This document shows positions 1 to 4,774 of a stretch of DNA of 8,224 nt, piece after piece. This DNA comes from Candidatus Aenigmatarchaeota archaeon. GTDB taxonomy: Archaea; Aenigmatarchaeota; Aenigmatarchaeia; QMZP01. The translations under genes and the position numbers were made by a program. The notes beneath the pieces were generated by a model. It was given only the letters and a program-made list of their open reading frames with translations. It searched no databases and was not told the origin of the DNA. The number at the start of each line of letters is the position of its first letter. Position 1 is the stretch's first letter. The stretch spans positions 1-8,224 of the forward strand of contig DAOVFN010000024.1 in assembly GCA_030672885.1 (NCBI GenBank). Reading direction: 5' to 3'.

Positions 1-36
1 TGATATATAAATATTCAGCATGGAAAAGAAGCGCAA

Positions 37-56
37 CCGGCAGGGCTGCCTGCCGG
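37..56 (-). terminator. Hairpin downstream of the thermosome gene
   Basis: CCGGCAGG (37-44) and CCTGCCGG (49-56) form a perfect 8-bp GC-rich stem with a 4-nt GCTG loop, about 25 bp past the thermosome stop codon. On the minus strand the hairpin is preceded by a T-rich stretch (about 63-81) and followed by another (around 23-31). Archaeal termination depends mainly on U-tracts, so the hairpin may mark or protect the mRNA 3' end rather than cause termination. The repeat is plain in the sequence; the terminator role is inferred from position. Confidence 0.5.
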
Positions 57-81
57 GATGCCCCAATAAGGAGAAAACAAC

Positions 82-1737
82 TTAGTATTCAGGCATGCCC
101 ATTCCCCCGCCAGGGGGCATGGGTGGACCGCCAGCTCCGGCAGAAGAACTGCCAGATGATATCATGTCGTCAATCCTGAGTATCATCTCGGCTGCCTCAC
201 CAGCACTCTTTATGGCCTGAAGCTTTATTTTGAGCGGCTCTCTGACACCGGCCCGGATTGTATCATGGACCTTTCCCGTAAACACATCGAGACCAGCGTT
301 CACGAGCTTCTTGTCATGCTCGGCCCTCAGATTGGCAAGCTTGTCTATGGGGTCAAGGCCAGCGTTCTCGGCCAGGGTCCTGGGTATCACCTCTATGGCC
401 TCTGCAAATGCGTTCACCGCAAGCTGCTCCCTTCCCTGGAAGCTGTCCGCGTATTTCCTTAGGTGCCTCGCCACCTCAATCTCCGTGGCACCGCCACCGG
501 CCACTGCCTTCTTGAGTTCGAGTGATGCGGCAACGCCCTTGACAGCGTCCTCCATGGCCCTCTCGACCTCGTCAATGACATGTTCTGTTCCACCCCTTAT
601 GAGTATGGTCACTGCCTTTGGCGTCCTGCACTCCTCGACGAATATCATCTCGTCACCGGCAACCTTTCTCTCTGCAACAATACCCGCGTATCCCAGGTCA
701 TCCTTGCCCAGTTCATTGAGGTTGGTCACCACCTTTGCGCCAGTCGCCCTGGAAAGGGCCTCCATGTCAGACTTTTTGACTCTCCTGGCTGCCAGTATCC
801 CCGCCTTTGAGAGGTAGTGCTGAGCGTTGTCGTCTATTCCCTTCTGGCAGAACATCACAGAAGCCCCGGACTTGACCACTTTGTCAACCATATCCCTGAG
901 CATCTTCTCTTCCTGCTCGAGGAAGAGCTGGAACTTATCCGGGGAATCGATGTTTATCTTGGCATCGCCCTCAAGGCTCTTGACCTCAAGCGCAGAGTCT
1001 ATCAGGGCTATCCTGGCTTTGTCTGCCTTTTTGGGCATGCCAGAGTGAACGACTTCCTTATCTATGAGTATGCCGTTTATCAGCTGGGTGTCATTTATCG
1101 AGCCGCCTGCCTTCTTTTCTATTTTTATGTTATCGGTGTCAAGCTCAATGGTGTCGTCATTTATCTCGGCGACCTTCTTGACGGCATTGACCCCTATGCC
1201 GGCCAGCTCCTTGGAAGCCTTCTCAGCGGACTTGCCTGACATGGCTGTCTCGGCAATCCTGAGGAGCATGTCCTCGTTCTCGATGTTCACGTCCACTGCT
1301 ATGCTATTGAGCACCTCTATTGCCCTGAACTTGGCCAGCCTGAAGCCCTTGGTTATCACAGTGGGATGTACCTCCTGGTCCAGAAGTCCATCTGCCCTCT
1401 TGAGCAGCTCCCCTGCCAACACAACCGCGGTGGTCGTGCCGTCACCAACAGCCTCGTCCTGGGTCTTGGCGACCTCTACCATCATCTTTGCTGATGGATG
1501 TTCTATCTGCATCTCATTGAGTATGGTTGCTCCGTCATTGGTTATCACTACGTCTCCAAGGGAGTCCACGAGCATCTTGTCCATTCCCTTGGGGCCAAGC
1601 GTGGTCTTGACAGTGTCAGCAACCGCCCTTGCGGCAGATATGTTCATCCTCTGGGCATCCTTGCCCCTGCTCCTCAGAGTTCCCTCTGGAAGGATTATTA
1701 CCGGCTGCCCGGCAGACTGCGTCATTCCGTTTACCAT
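82..1737 (-). CDS. thsA: Thermosome subunit (group II chaperonin, Cpn60/TCP-1 family)
   Basis: This is a 551-residue subunit of the archaeal ATP-dependent cytosolic folding chamber, full length for the family. Visible hallmarks are the N-terminal nucleotide-binding segments TTLGPKG (45-51) and NDGATIL (67-73), the ATP-binding loop GDGTTT (98-103), the conserved acidic residue in ERAMEDAV (about D397) and GGGATEIE (414-421). The C-terminal segment has [11 protein letters not shown] (455-465) and a Gly/Pro/Met-rich tail ending GGGMGMPEY, as in other thermosomes. The ATG at 1737 is preferred over Met5 because a GGTGA core lies 5 nt upstream. The gene has its own BRE/TATA promoter and follows a tRNA gene on the same strand. 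Only one thermosome gene is in the window, so whether the complex is homo- or hetero-oligomeric cannot be told; the letter of the symbol is conventional. The plus-strand open frames across this gene are shadows. Confidence 0.97.
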   Translation of the reverse strand: MVNGMTQSAGQPVIILPEGTLRSRGKDAQRMNISAARAVADTVKTTLGPKGMDKMLVDSLGDVVITNDGATILNEMQIEHPSAKMMVEVAKTQDEAVGDGTTTAVVLAGELLKRADGLLDQEVHPTVITKGFRLAKFRAIEVLNSIAVDVNIENEDMLLRIAETAMSGKSAEKASKELAGIGVNAVKKVAEINDDTIELDTDNIKIEKKAGGSINDTQLINGILIDKEVVHSGMPKKADKARIALIDSALEVKSLEGDAKINIDSPDKFQLFLEQEEKMLRDMVDKVVKSGASVMFCQKGIDDNAQHYLSKAGILAARRVKKSDMEALSRATGAKVVTNLNELGKDDLGYAGIVAERKVAGDEMIFVEECRTPKAVTILIRGGTEHVIDEVERAMEDAVKGVAASLELKKAVAGGGATEIEVARHLRKYADSFQGREQLAVNAFAEAIEVIPRTLAENAGLDPIDKLANLRAEHDKKLVNAGLDVFTGKVHDTIRAGVREPLKIKLQAIKSAGEAAEMILRIDDMISSGSSSAGAGGPPMPPGGGMGMPEY

Positions 1738-1742
1738 TCAAA

Positions 1743-1747
1743 TCACC
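1743..1747 (-). promoter_or_regulatory. Shine-Dalgarno site of the thermosome gene
   Basis: The minus strand reads GGAGAGGTGAT just upstream of the ATG at 1737. The GGTGA core lies at 1743-1747, with 5 nt between it and the start codon. It complements the archaeal 16S rRNA 3' end and decides the start at Met1 rather than Met5. Confidence 0.8.
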
Positions 1748-1803
1748 TCTCCTTTATCATGATACATTGGACAATTAACCAATTCGTAAATATATGCCAT
1801 GAT

Positions 1804-1820
1804 GTATTTAAAAGCCTTTC
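1804..1820 (-). promoter_or_regulatory. BRE/TATA promoter of the thermosome gene
   Basis: The minus strand shows a purine-rich BRE-like CGAAAGG followed by TTTTAAATAC (TATA at 1804-1813). Initiation would be expected near 1783, giving a leader of about 45 nt. Two inverted repeats flank the element: ATTGC-N7-GCAAT (1822-1838) upstream and ATTGG-N8-CCAAT (1766-1783) around the predicted start. Chaperonin genes are usually heat regulated, so either could be a regulator site. That role is inferred. Confidence 0.6.
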
Positions 1821-1862
1821 GATTGCGTTTGCTGCAATGACATTTTTATGGGCCCGGAGGGA

Positions 1863-1943
1863 TTTTCTCCCTTTCCCTTCATATTTTGGGGTAAGCCCTA
1901 GACCTTTGAGGAAGACATTGGCCTCCTGTAAAAGGGATTGGGT
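1863..1943 (-). other. tRNA intron 2 (81 nt, T-loop position 59/60)
   Basis: The segment separates T-loop positions 59 and 60. Its junction can fold in bulge-helix-bulge form. The T-stem is the outer helix. The bulges are A58-A59-i1 and A-A-U60. The central helix is U54-A1865, U55-A1866 and C56-G1867, plus an A·A mismatch. Intron helices CCC/GGG (1942-1940 with 1869-1871) and TCCCTTT/GAAGGGA (1937-1931 with 1874-1880) follow. Introns at 59/60 are known in some archaeal tRNAs. The AAA direct repeat at both ends makes the exact cut uncertain by a few bases. A 64/65 cut (intron 1858-1938) is the main alternative. Confidence 0.7.
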
Positions 1944-1965
1944 TTTGAACCCACGACCTCCCGCT

Positions 1966-2000
1966 AGCCCAGAACACGCCAGGCCGCAACCTGACGGTCA
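1966..2000 (-). other. tRNA intron 1 (35 nt, canonical position 37/38)
   Basis: The intron lies between A37 (2001) and A38 (1965). A four-pair central helix forms between loop bases 32-35 (C,U,U,A) and intron bases 1968-1971 (C-G, U·G, U·G, A-U). It is flanked by the two expected 3-nt bulges, U36-A37-i1 and C-U-A38. The intron itself folds into a hairpin, CGTCAGG with CCTGGCG, around a TTGCGG loop. This geometry is the standard archaeal splicing-endonuclease substrate. Confidence 0.82.
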
Positions 2001-2063
2001 TATAAGACGGGCGCTCTAGGCCAAGCTGAGCTACGGGCCCATTGGATAAATTCTATAACACGA

Positions 2064-2073
2064 ACTTATAAAT
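2064..2073 (-). promoter_or_regulatory. TATA box of the tRNA gene
   Basis: The minus strand reads ATTTATAAG (2065-2073), centred about 29 nt before the first tRNA base at 2040. That is the usual distance for an archaeal stable-RNA promoter, with transcription starting a few bases upstream of the mature 5' end. Confidence 0.7.
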
Positions 2074-2090
2074 CAGTGCGCTGCCTCGGA

Positions 2091-2150
2091 CACAAGATCT
2101 TGCGGGCCGACGCAAGAGATGTGCCGCATCTCTCGTGCTGATGCACAAGA
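2091..2150. other. Cluster of dyads between CBS gene 3' end and tRNA promoter
   Basis: The segment holds the palindrome CAAGATCTTG (2093-2102), the stem TTGCG/CGCAA (2100-2104 with 2111-2115), the perfect 7-bp hairpin AGAGATG-TGCCG-CATCTCT (2115-2133) and the stem GTGC/GCAC (2135-2146). CACAAGA occurs as a direct repeat at both ends (2091-2097 and 2144-2150). It could be the structured 3' end of the CBS mRNA, a small RNA or an operator array near the tRNA promoter. No U-tract, C/D boxes or open frame was recognised. Confidence 0.35.
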
Positions 2151-2192
2151 CACTGGATTGCTCCGTGGCTGCATAGGGACACTCGACAAAAG

Positions 2193-2588
2193 CTATTGCT
2201 GGGAATATATCTCTCTTATGGCCTTGGAGAGTATGGACACTATATCAGTGGAGGTTATGATACCCACCACCTCGTTGCCGAATACAACGGGCAGCCTCTT
2301 TATCCTGTGTTTGCTCATGATATCAGTGGCCTCCTCTACGTCCTTGTCAGGGGATACGCTTACAACATCCCTGGTCATGATGTCCCTTACCCTGACCTGA
2401 CTGGGGTCCCTGCTTGAACTCACTATCTTGTTGAGCATGTCCCTTTCTGTAACAATGCCCTCCAGGGTATCATTAACCACAATGAGACATCCTATGTTAT
2501 TCTGGGTCATCTTGCGGGCCGCCTCAAGGACCGTGGCGTCAGAAGCAGTGGTTTTCACATCCCTGTGCATGAGCTCTTTTACAAACAT
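2193..2588 (-). CDS. Two-CBS-domain protein (downstream paralogue)
   Basis: The 131-residue protein consists almost entirely of a CBS pair (Bateman module): domain 1 at about 1-58 and domain 2 at about 66-125. The typical signature motifs are present, MHRDVKT (7-13), GIVTERD (44-50), MTRDVVSV (71-78) and GIITSTD (109-115). Bateman modules usually bind adenosine nucleotides or S-adenosylmethionine and sense energy or metabolic state; no effector domain is attached here. It is clearly related to the gene just upstream (2618-3049) along its whole length, so the pair probably arose by tandem duplication. The two are 29 bp apart on the same strand. A TATA-like ATTTAAGG lies about 26 nt before its ATG, so it may also have its own leaderless transcript. 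The ligand cannot be predicted from the sequence. Confidence 0.92.
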   Translation of the reverse strand: MFVKELMHRDVKTTASDATVLEAARKMTQNNIGCLIVVNDTLEGIVTERDMLNKIVSSSRDPSQVRVRDIMTRDVVSVSPDKDVEEATDIMSKHRIKRLPVVFGNEVVGIITSTDIVSILSKAIREIYSQQ

Positions 2589-2610
2589 GTGATATAATTT
2601 GACCTGGTTC

Positions 2611-2618
2611 CTTAAATC
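2611..2618 (-). promoter_or_regulatory. Possible internal TATA box for the second CBS gene
   Basis: The minus strand reads ATTTAAGG immediately after the first CBS gene's TAG stop, centred about 26 nt before the ATG at 2588. No GGTGA-like site is well placed (only AGGT, about 13 nt away). A leaderless transcript starting at the ATG is plausible, as is simple readthrough from the upstream gene. Confidence 0.4.
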
Positions 2619-3049
2619 TATCCCGCCACTGTTCTTGCCTTCTTGGGAAACGCCATGATGGCGCTTATCCTCTTTATAAGCTCAGGCTGCACCATGGCGA
2701 GATCGGCCACCGTTAGCAGACCGACAAGGCTCTGGCCGGACACCACGGGCAGCTTCTTTATGTCGAACTTATTCATTATGCTCACTGCCTCTGATATGTC
2801 CTTGTCATCATCTATCATGACGGGATCCCTGGTCATGACCTGGCTCACCTTAGTCTTGGAAGCCTTCCTGTCCTCTGCGACAACCTTCTCCAGGATGTCC
2901 CTCTCTGTAATAATTCCCATGAGTTTTGTTCTGATGATAACGATCAGGCATCCTATGCGGAACTCGTTCATGATACTGGCTGCATCAAGTATGCTCTCCC
3001 CCGGCTTTATGGTCTTTACATCCCGGTTCATTACGTCCTTAACAAGCAA
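2618..3049 (-). CDS. Two-CBS-domain protein (upstream paralogue, TTG start)
   Basis: The 143-residue protein is a CBS pair. Domain 1 is at about 1-58 (MNRDVKTI, 7-14; GIITERD, 45-51) and domain 2 at about 67-125 (MTRDPVMI, 72-79; LPVVSG, 100-105). A short basic tail, PKKARTVAG, is absent from the paralogue. The start codon is TTG. An in-frame TGA directly precedes it, a GGTGA site lies 5 nt upstream, and the resulting N-terminus (MLVKDVMNRDVKT) lines up with MFVKELMHRDVKT of the paralogue. The nearby ATG at 3053 is in another frame and stops after four codons. The gene starts 37 bp after DUF655 and is probably cotranscribed with it. The family usually senses adenine nucleotides or SAM. The partner is unknown; candidates would be proteins encoded elsewhere. 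Confidence 0.9.
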   Translation of the reverse strand: MLVKDVMNRDVKTIKPGESILDAASIMNEFRIGCLIVIIRTKLMGIITERDILEKVVAEDRKASKTKVSQVMTRDPVMIDDDKDISEAVSIMNKFDIKKLPVVSGQSLVGLLTVADLAMVQPELIKRISAIMAFPKKARTVAG

Positions 3050-3054
3050 TCATA

Positions 3055-3059
3055 TCACC
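3055..3059 (-). promoter_or_regulatory. Shine-Dalgarno site that fixes a TTG start
   Basis: GGTGA on the minus strand is followed by five bases (TATGA) and then TTG at 3049. With the in-frame stop just upstream, it supports TTG as the true initiator of the first CBS gene. Confidence 0.7.
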
Positions 3060-3086
3060 AGCATCAGCAGGCATTTGCGCATGCAG

Positions 3087-3659
3087 CTATCGTCCTCTCT
3101 CCATCCTGGGGACAAATATCCTGTATTTGTCCTTGTCATCCAGCTCCTCGATTATCCTCTTTATAACCATCTTCTCGGGGTCCGGAAGAAGCGGCACCCT
3201 CTTCTTTATGTCCTTAAATGACTCAAAGGGCTTGACCTTTCTCTCATCGATTATGGCCCAGAGGTGGCGCTTGCCTATGCCGGGAAGCAGCTCCAGCTGG
3301 TGCATCCTGGTGCTTATGTTTCCTGATTTGTTGAAGAAATCCAGGAACCTCTGGGGGTTCTTTTTTATTATCTCCTCTGCCGTATCCTCCAGCTCGCCCC
3401 TGGCAGAAACAGTCAGCTCGTTTATCCCTATCCTTCCACGGATGTACCTTACATTATCCCTCTTGTCGTCACCTATGTATATCCTGTCGCCCACCCTGAG
3501 TGTGACATCGTCCCTTATTATGACCTCGAGAAGGGAGAAATACTCCTCTCCCAGCACATGAGCCATTGGCTGGGAACGGTCCATCCCGCTGTGGCCGTGG
3601 GAAAGGAAGTCCAGAACTATTGCCCAATTATCCTTTTTTATAGGCACCCTTTCCCTCAT
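3087..3659 (-). CDS. DUF655 family protein with helix-hairpin-helix motif
   Basis: This is a 190-residue member of an archaeal family of unsolved function. The N-terminal part (about 10-90), with NWAIVLDFLSHG (11-22) and the DRIYIGDD turn (58-65), has the look of a small beta-barrel. Residues 122-140 (LELLPGIGKRHLWAIIDER) are a classic helix-hairpin-helix with the GIGK hairpin, a non-specific nucleic-acid-binding element. The end KYRIFVPR is typical of the family. The family is commonly encoded next to L21e and rpoF and before the rRNA dimethylase ksgA, which suggests a role in rRNA or ribosome maturation. That role is inferred from neighbours. The ATG at 3659 is chosen because GGTGA lies 5 nt upstream. 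Upstream in-frame ATGs at 3674 and 3698 would add 5-13 hydrophobic residues unlike the family start. A TATA box in the preceding gap suggests separate transcription from rpoF. Confidence 0.88.
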   Translation of the reverse strand: MRERVPIKKDNWAIVLDFLSHGHSGMDRSQPMAHVLGEEYFSLLEVIIRDDVTLRVGDRIYIGDDKRDNVRYIRGRIGINELTVSARGELEDTAEEIIKKNPQRFLDFFNKSGNISTRMHQLELLPGIGKRHLWAIIDERKVKPFESFKDIKKRVPLLPDPEKMVIKRIIEELDDKDKYRIFVPRMERGR

Positions 3660-3664
3660 GAAAA

Positions 3665-3669
3665 TCACC
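3665..3669 (-). promoter_or_regulatory. Shine-Dalgarno site of the DUF655 gene
   Basis: GGTGA on the minus strand ends 5 nt before the ATG at 3659. It selects this start over the in-frame ATGs at 3674 and 3698. Confidence 0.65.
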
Positions 3670-3720
3670 ACCATGCTCCCCGGCAACAGAAACCGCACCG
3701 GGTATGCATGTCTAAAGCAT

Positions 3721-3750
3721 GTAACGTTACTTGTTTGTTTGTTTTAAATT
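3721..3750 (-). promoter_or_regulatory. Promoter of DUF655 with a palindrome at the predicted start site
   Basis: The minus strand reads AATTTAAAAC (3741-3750), a TATA-like element starting 3 bp after the rpoF stop, then a CAAA-type short tandem (about 3731-3744). Next comes the perfect 10-bp palindrome GTAACGTTAC (3721-3730), where transcription would be expected to begin (about 3720). GCATGT is directly repeated at 3706-3711 and 3717-3722. The arrangement resembles an operator over the start site. No regulator is known. Confidence 0.45.
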
Positions 3751-3753
3751 AGT

Positions 3754-4080
3754 TCAGGTGAACTTCTTCACCAAGGACACTATCTTCTTCTTGTCATCGT
3801 CAGAAACAGTAACTATCTCGTTTGAGAACAGCAGCCTCAGCTCCTCATCGTTGCTGGGGAGTATGTTCACTATCGCAATCTTATGCCTGTCCTTAAGCCT
3901 CTCTATCTTGTCCAGCTCGGTCATGAGGCCCTCTGATGCCTTCTGGGGAAGCCTGGAGAACTTTCTGAGGTGCTCAAGCGCGTTCTTCTGCTCGTATCCA
4001 AGCTCCTTCTCTTTGGCCTTCTTTTCAAGTATCTTCTTGGCATCGTACCATGAGACAAAACTTTCATCTTTTATTTTCAT
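3754..4080 (-). CDS. rpoF: RNA polymerase subunit F (Rpb4 homologue)
   Basis: This is a 108-residue protein of the Rpb4/RpoF family. With RpoE (Rpb7) it forms the stalk of archaeal RNA polymerase, which helps open complex formation and binds nascent RNA. Recognisable features are the N-terminal segment with FVSWYDAKKILEKK (8-21), a helical tether, and the HRDC-like C-terminal half. That half includes LEHLRKFSRLP (35-45), the segment around LRDRHKIAIVNILP (LKDRHKIAIVNILP, 62-75) and the conserved end DDDKKKIVSLVKKF. It is slightly short but complete. The ATG at 4080 is favoured by an AAGG 8 nt upstream. ATGs at 4086 and 4107 would add 2 or 9 residues (MQCNHKAMR) not expected of the family. It lies between L21e and DUF655, the usual archaeal order, but 226 bp from L21e instead of being adjacent. 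Confidence 0.93.
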   Translation of the reverse strand: MKIKDESFVSWYDAKKILEKKAKEKELGYEQKNALEHLRKFSRLPQKASEGLMTELDKIERLKDRHKIAIVNILPSNDEELRLLFSNEIVTVSDDDKKKIVSLVKKFT

Positions 4081-4306
4081 ACGCATCGCCTTGTGATTGC
4101 ACTGCAAATTCGCTGCCTGTCCTGACAGCGCATCTGTTACATGTTCTGAATATCATTGCCCGAGCGGCTGTGAACTGCTCCCTTGCTTTCGGAAGGGGCT
4201 TCCTGATTCATCGACCACAGCACACAGGCCTTACATGGTCATCCAAAGGCATGCATTCGGGCAGTCCCTGCCCTATGAGCAATGTATGGATAGGGTAACT
4301 ATAAAA
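4081..4306 (-). ncRNA. Structured rpoF leader or small RNA (putative)
   Basis: This 226-bp gap sits inside an operon that is normally compact. It follows a TATA-like element (4300-4309), so a transcript could start near 4278. Read on the minus strand it then offers hairpins in series: GGGCAG-GGA-CTGCCC; GCCTT/AAGGC enclosing TGG/CCA; CCCTT/AAGGG; GAGC/GCTC; and CTGTC-AG-GACAG, inside CGCTG/CAGCG. It also holds three very short open frames (about 14, 24 and 18 codons). The first and second overlap as ATGA (about 4208-4211), and the last overlaps the rpoF start as ATGA. No tRNA, 5S, C/D or known riboswitch pattern was recognised. A leader with upstream peptides, a small RNA, or remains of a lost gene are all possible. 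Confidence 0.35.
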
Positions 4307-4310
4307 CTAT
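4300..4310 (-). promoter_or_regulatory. TATA-like element overlapping the L21e stop codon
   Basis: The minus strand reads ATAGTTTTATAG, with TTTTATAG next to the L21e TAG stop (4307-4309). It would place a start near 4278 and give rpoF or a small RNA its own transcript. The BRE is not convincing. Confidence 0.4.
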
Positions 4311-4624
4311 CGGCTCCCTGCTCTCGCAGGGGGGCTTCCTGCCAATAAGGTTAAATGTTCAGGGTTCACTATGAGCTCCCTCTCCTTTCTGCCTATCTTC
4401 AGGTCAAGCACATATGCCGAGCCCCTCGTGTCCCTGATGACACCGACCTTGCCCTTGTATCTTATGTGGGGCATGCCCCCATGTGATGAGGGATCGTGCC
4501 TTATGACCACCCGCTGGCCTGGCTTGAACACCTGCAGAAAGGGCTCTACCTTGAACTTCTTTCTCTTGGCACTTGCCAGTTTCCTTCTCGTCCCTGCCCT
4601 GAAACCCCTGCCGGATGTGGTCAT
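4307..4624 (-). CDS. rpl21e: Large-subunit ribosomal protein L21e
   Basis: The 105-residue protein is close to the usual 95-100 for archaeal L21e. The family N-terminus SRGFRxxTRxKL appears as SGRGFRAGTRRKL (4-16). The SH3-like barrel that binds 23S rRNA follows: VFKPGQRVVIRHDPSSHGGMPH (32-53), RYKGKVGVIRDTRGSAYVLDL (55-75) and the C-terminal EHLTLL (89-94), with a short basic extension. The ATG at 4624 has a GGTGA site 4 nt upstream and gives the expected family start. The in-frame ATG at 4657 would add 11 unlikely residues. Its own TATA box lies near 4722, so it is the first gene of the L21e-rpoF-DUF655 cluster. It does not overlap rpoF, unlike many archaea. Confidence 0.94.
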   Translation of the reverse strand: MTTSGRGFRAGTRRKLASAKRKKFKVEPFLQVFKPGQRVVIRHDPSSHGGMPHIRYKGKVGVIRDTRGSAYVLDLKIGRKERELIVNPEHLTLLAGSPPARAGSR

Positions 4625-4628
4625 TTTC

Positions 4629-4633
4629 TCACC
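4629..4633 (-). promoter_or_regulatory. Shine-Dalgarno site of L21e
   Basis: GGTGA on the minus strand ends 4 nt before the ATG at 4624. This excludes the upstream in-frame ATG at 4657 as the main start. Confidence 0.7.
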
Positions 4634-4681
4634 TTCTGCCCATGCGGAACAGCCCATGTCATTTGCCTTGCATGATTAGCG

Positions 4682-4693
4682 GCATTGCAATGC
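4682..4693. repeat. 12-bp perfect palindrome near the L21e start site
   Basis: GCATTGCAATGC is its own reverse complement. It lies just downstream of the point (about 4696) where transcription from the L21e TATA box would begin. A dimeric repressor site is possible; chance is not excluded for a lone 12-mer. Confidence 0.4.
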
Positions 4694-4716
4694 ATTCAGT
4701 AAATAGTAGACCGTTC

Positions 4717-4726
4717 ATTTAAAAAG
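4717..4726 (-). promoter_or_regulatory. TATA promoter of the L21e gene
   Basis: The minus strand reads GAAATAG then CTTTTTAAAT, a fair BRE/TATA pair in the gap between the coiled-coil gene and L21e. The predicted start near 4696 gives a leader of about 70 nt ending in the GGTGA site. Confidence 0.6.
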
Positions 4727-4774
4727 CTATTTCAGGTATTTCTTTCTATGTGCGCGCCTGGGCGGGCAACGGTG

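Larger units (their letters stand above)
1849..2040 (-). tRNA. tRNA-Ile (anticodon UAU) interrupted by two introns
   Basis: Exons on the minus strand are 2040-2001 (40 nt), 1965-1944 (22 nt) and 1862-1849 (14 nt), together 76 nt including the discriminator A. The acceptor stem GGGCCCG/CGGGCCC is perfect. T8-A9 and the D-stem GCTC/GAGC follow, with an 11-nt D-loop containing A14, GG (18-19) and A21. The anticodon stem CCCGT/GCGGG has one U·G pair, and the loop C-T-T-A-T-A-A gives anticodon UAU with A37, as expected for an ANN-codon reader. The variable loop is AGGTC. The T-stem is GTGGG/CCCTC with loop TTCAAAT. CCA is not encoded. The weak point is a U50·U64 mismatch in the T-stem; moving the second junction to 64/65 would restore the pair but lose the bulge-helix-bulge. 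Neither 5' and middle exons nor the 3' exon alone is a tRNA, which is why simple searches could miss it. The fit of both acceptor strands, total length and invariant bases makes chance unlikely. Confidence 0.87.

Noticed and set aside
20..85. 21-codon plus-strand frame (MEKKRNRQGCLPGC...) after an AT-rich TATA-like stretch
   Set aside because: The TATA-like stretch is only about 12 bp upstream, there is no Shine-Dalgarno site, and the frame runs through the hairpin after the thermosome gene. The AT-rich motif more likely belongs to a gene beyond the left edge.
1064..1762. Long plus-strand open frame opposite the thermosome gene, and similar ones at 230-817 and 817-1239
   Set aside because: They are antisense shadows of a strongly conserved gene, have low-complexity Ser/Leu-rich or unnatural composition and match no family.
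1863..1943. Intron-encoded guide RNA or homing endonuclease in the second tRNA intron
   Set aside because: The 81-nt segment is too short for an endonuclease and has no C/D or H/ACA boxes that I can see.
4156..4166. tRNA A-box-like TGCCCGAGCGG on the plus strand
   Set aside because: No B-box (GGTTCRA) follows within range and no acceptor stem can be formed.
4160..4240. Box C/D small RNA in the rpoF leader (GGATGAC, CGATGAA)
   Set aside because: Only imperfect C-like boxes are seen and no correctly spaced CTGA D boxes were found.
4097..4348. 83-codon plus-strand frame across the L21e-rpoF gap
   Set aside because: It begins in antisense to rpoF, ends in antisense to L21e, has eight or so scattered cysteines without a recognisable metal motif, and no start signals.
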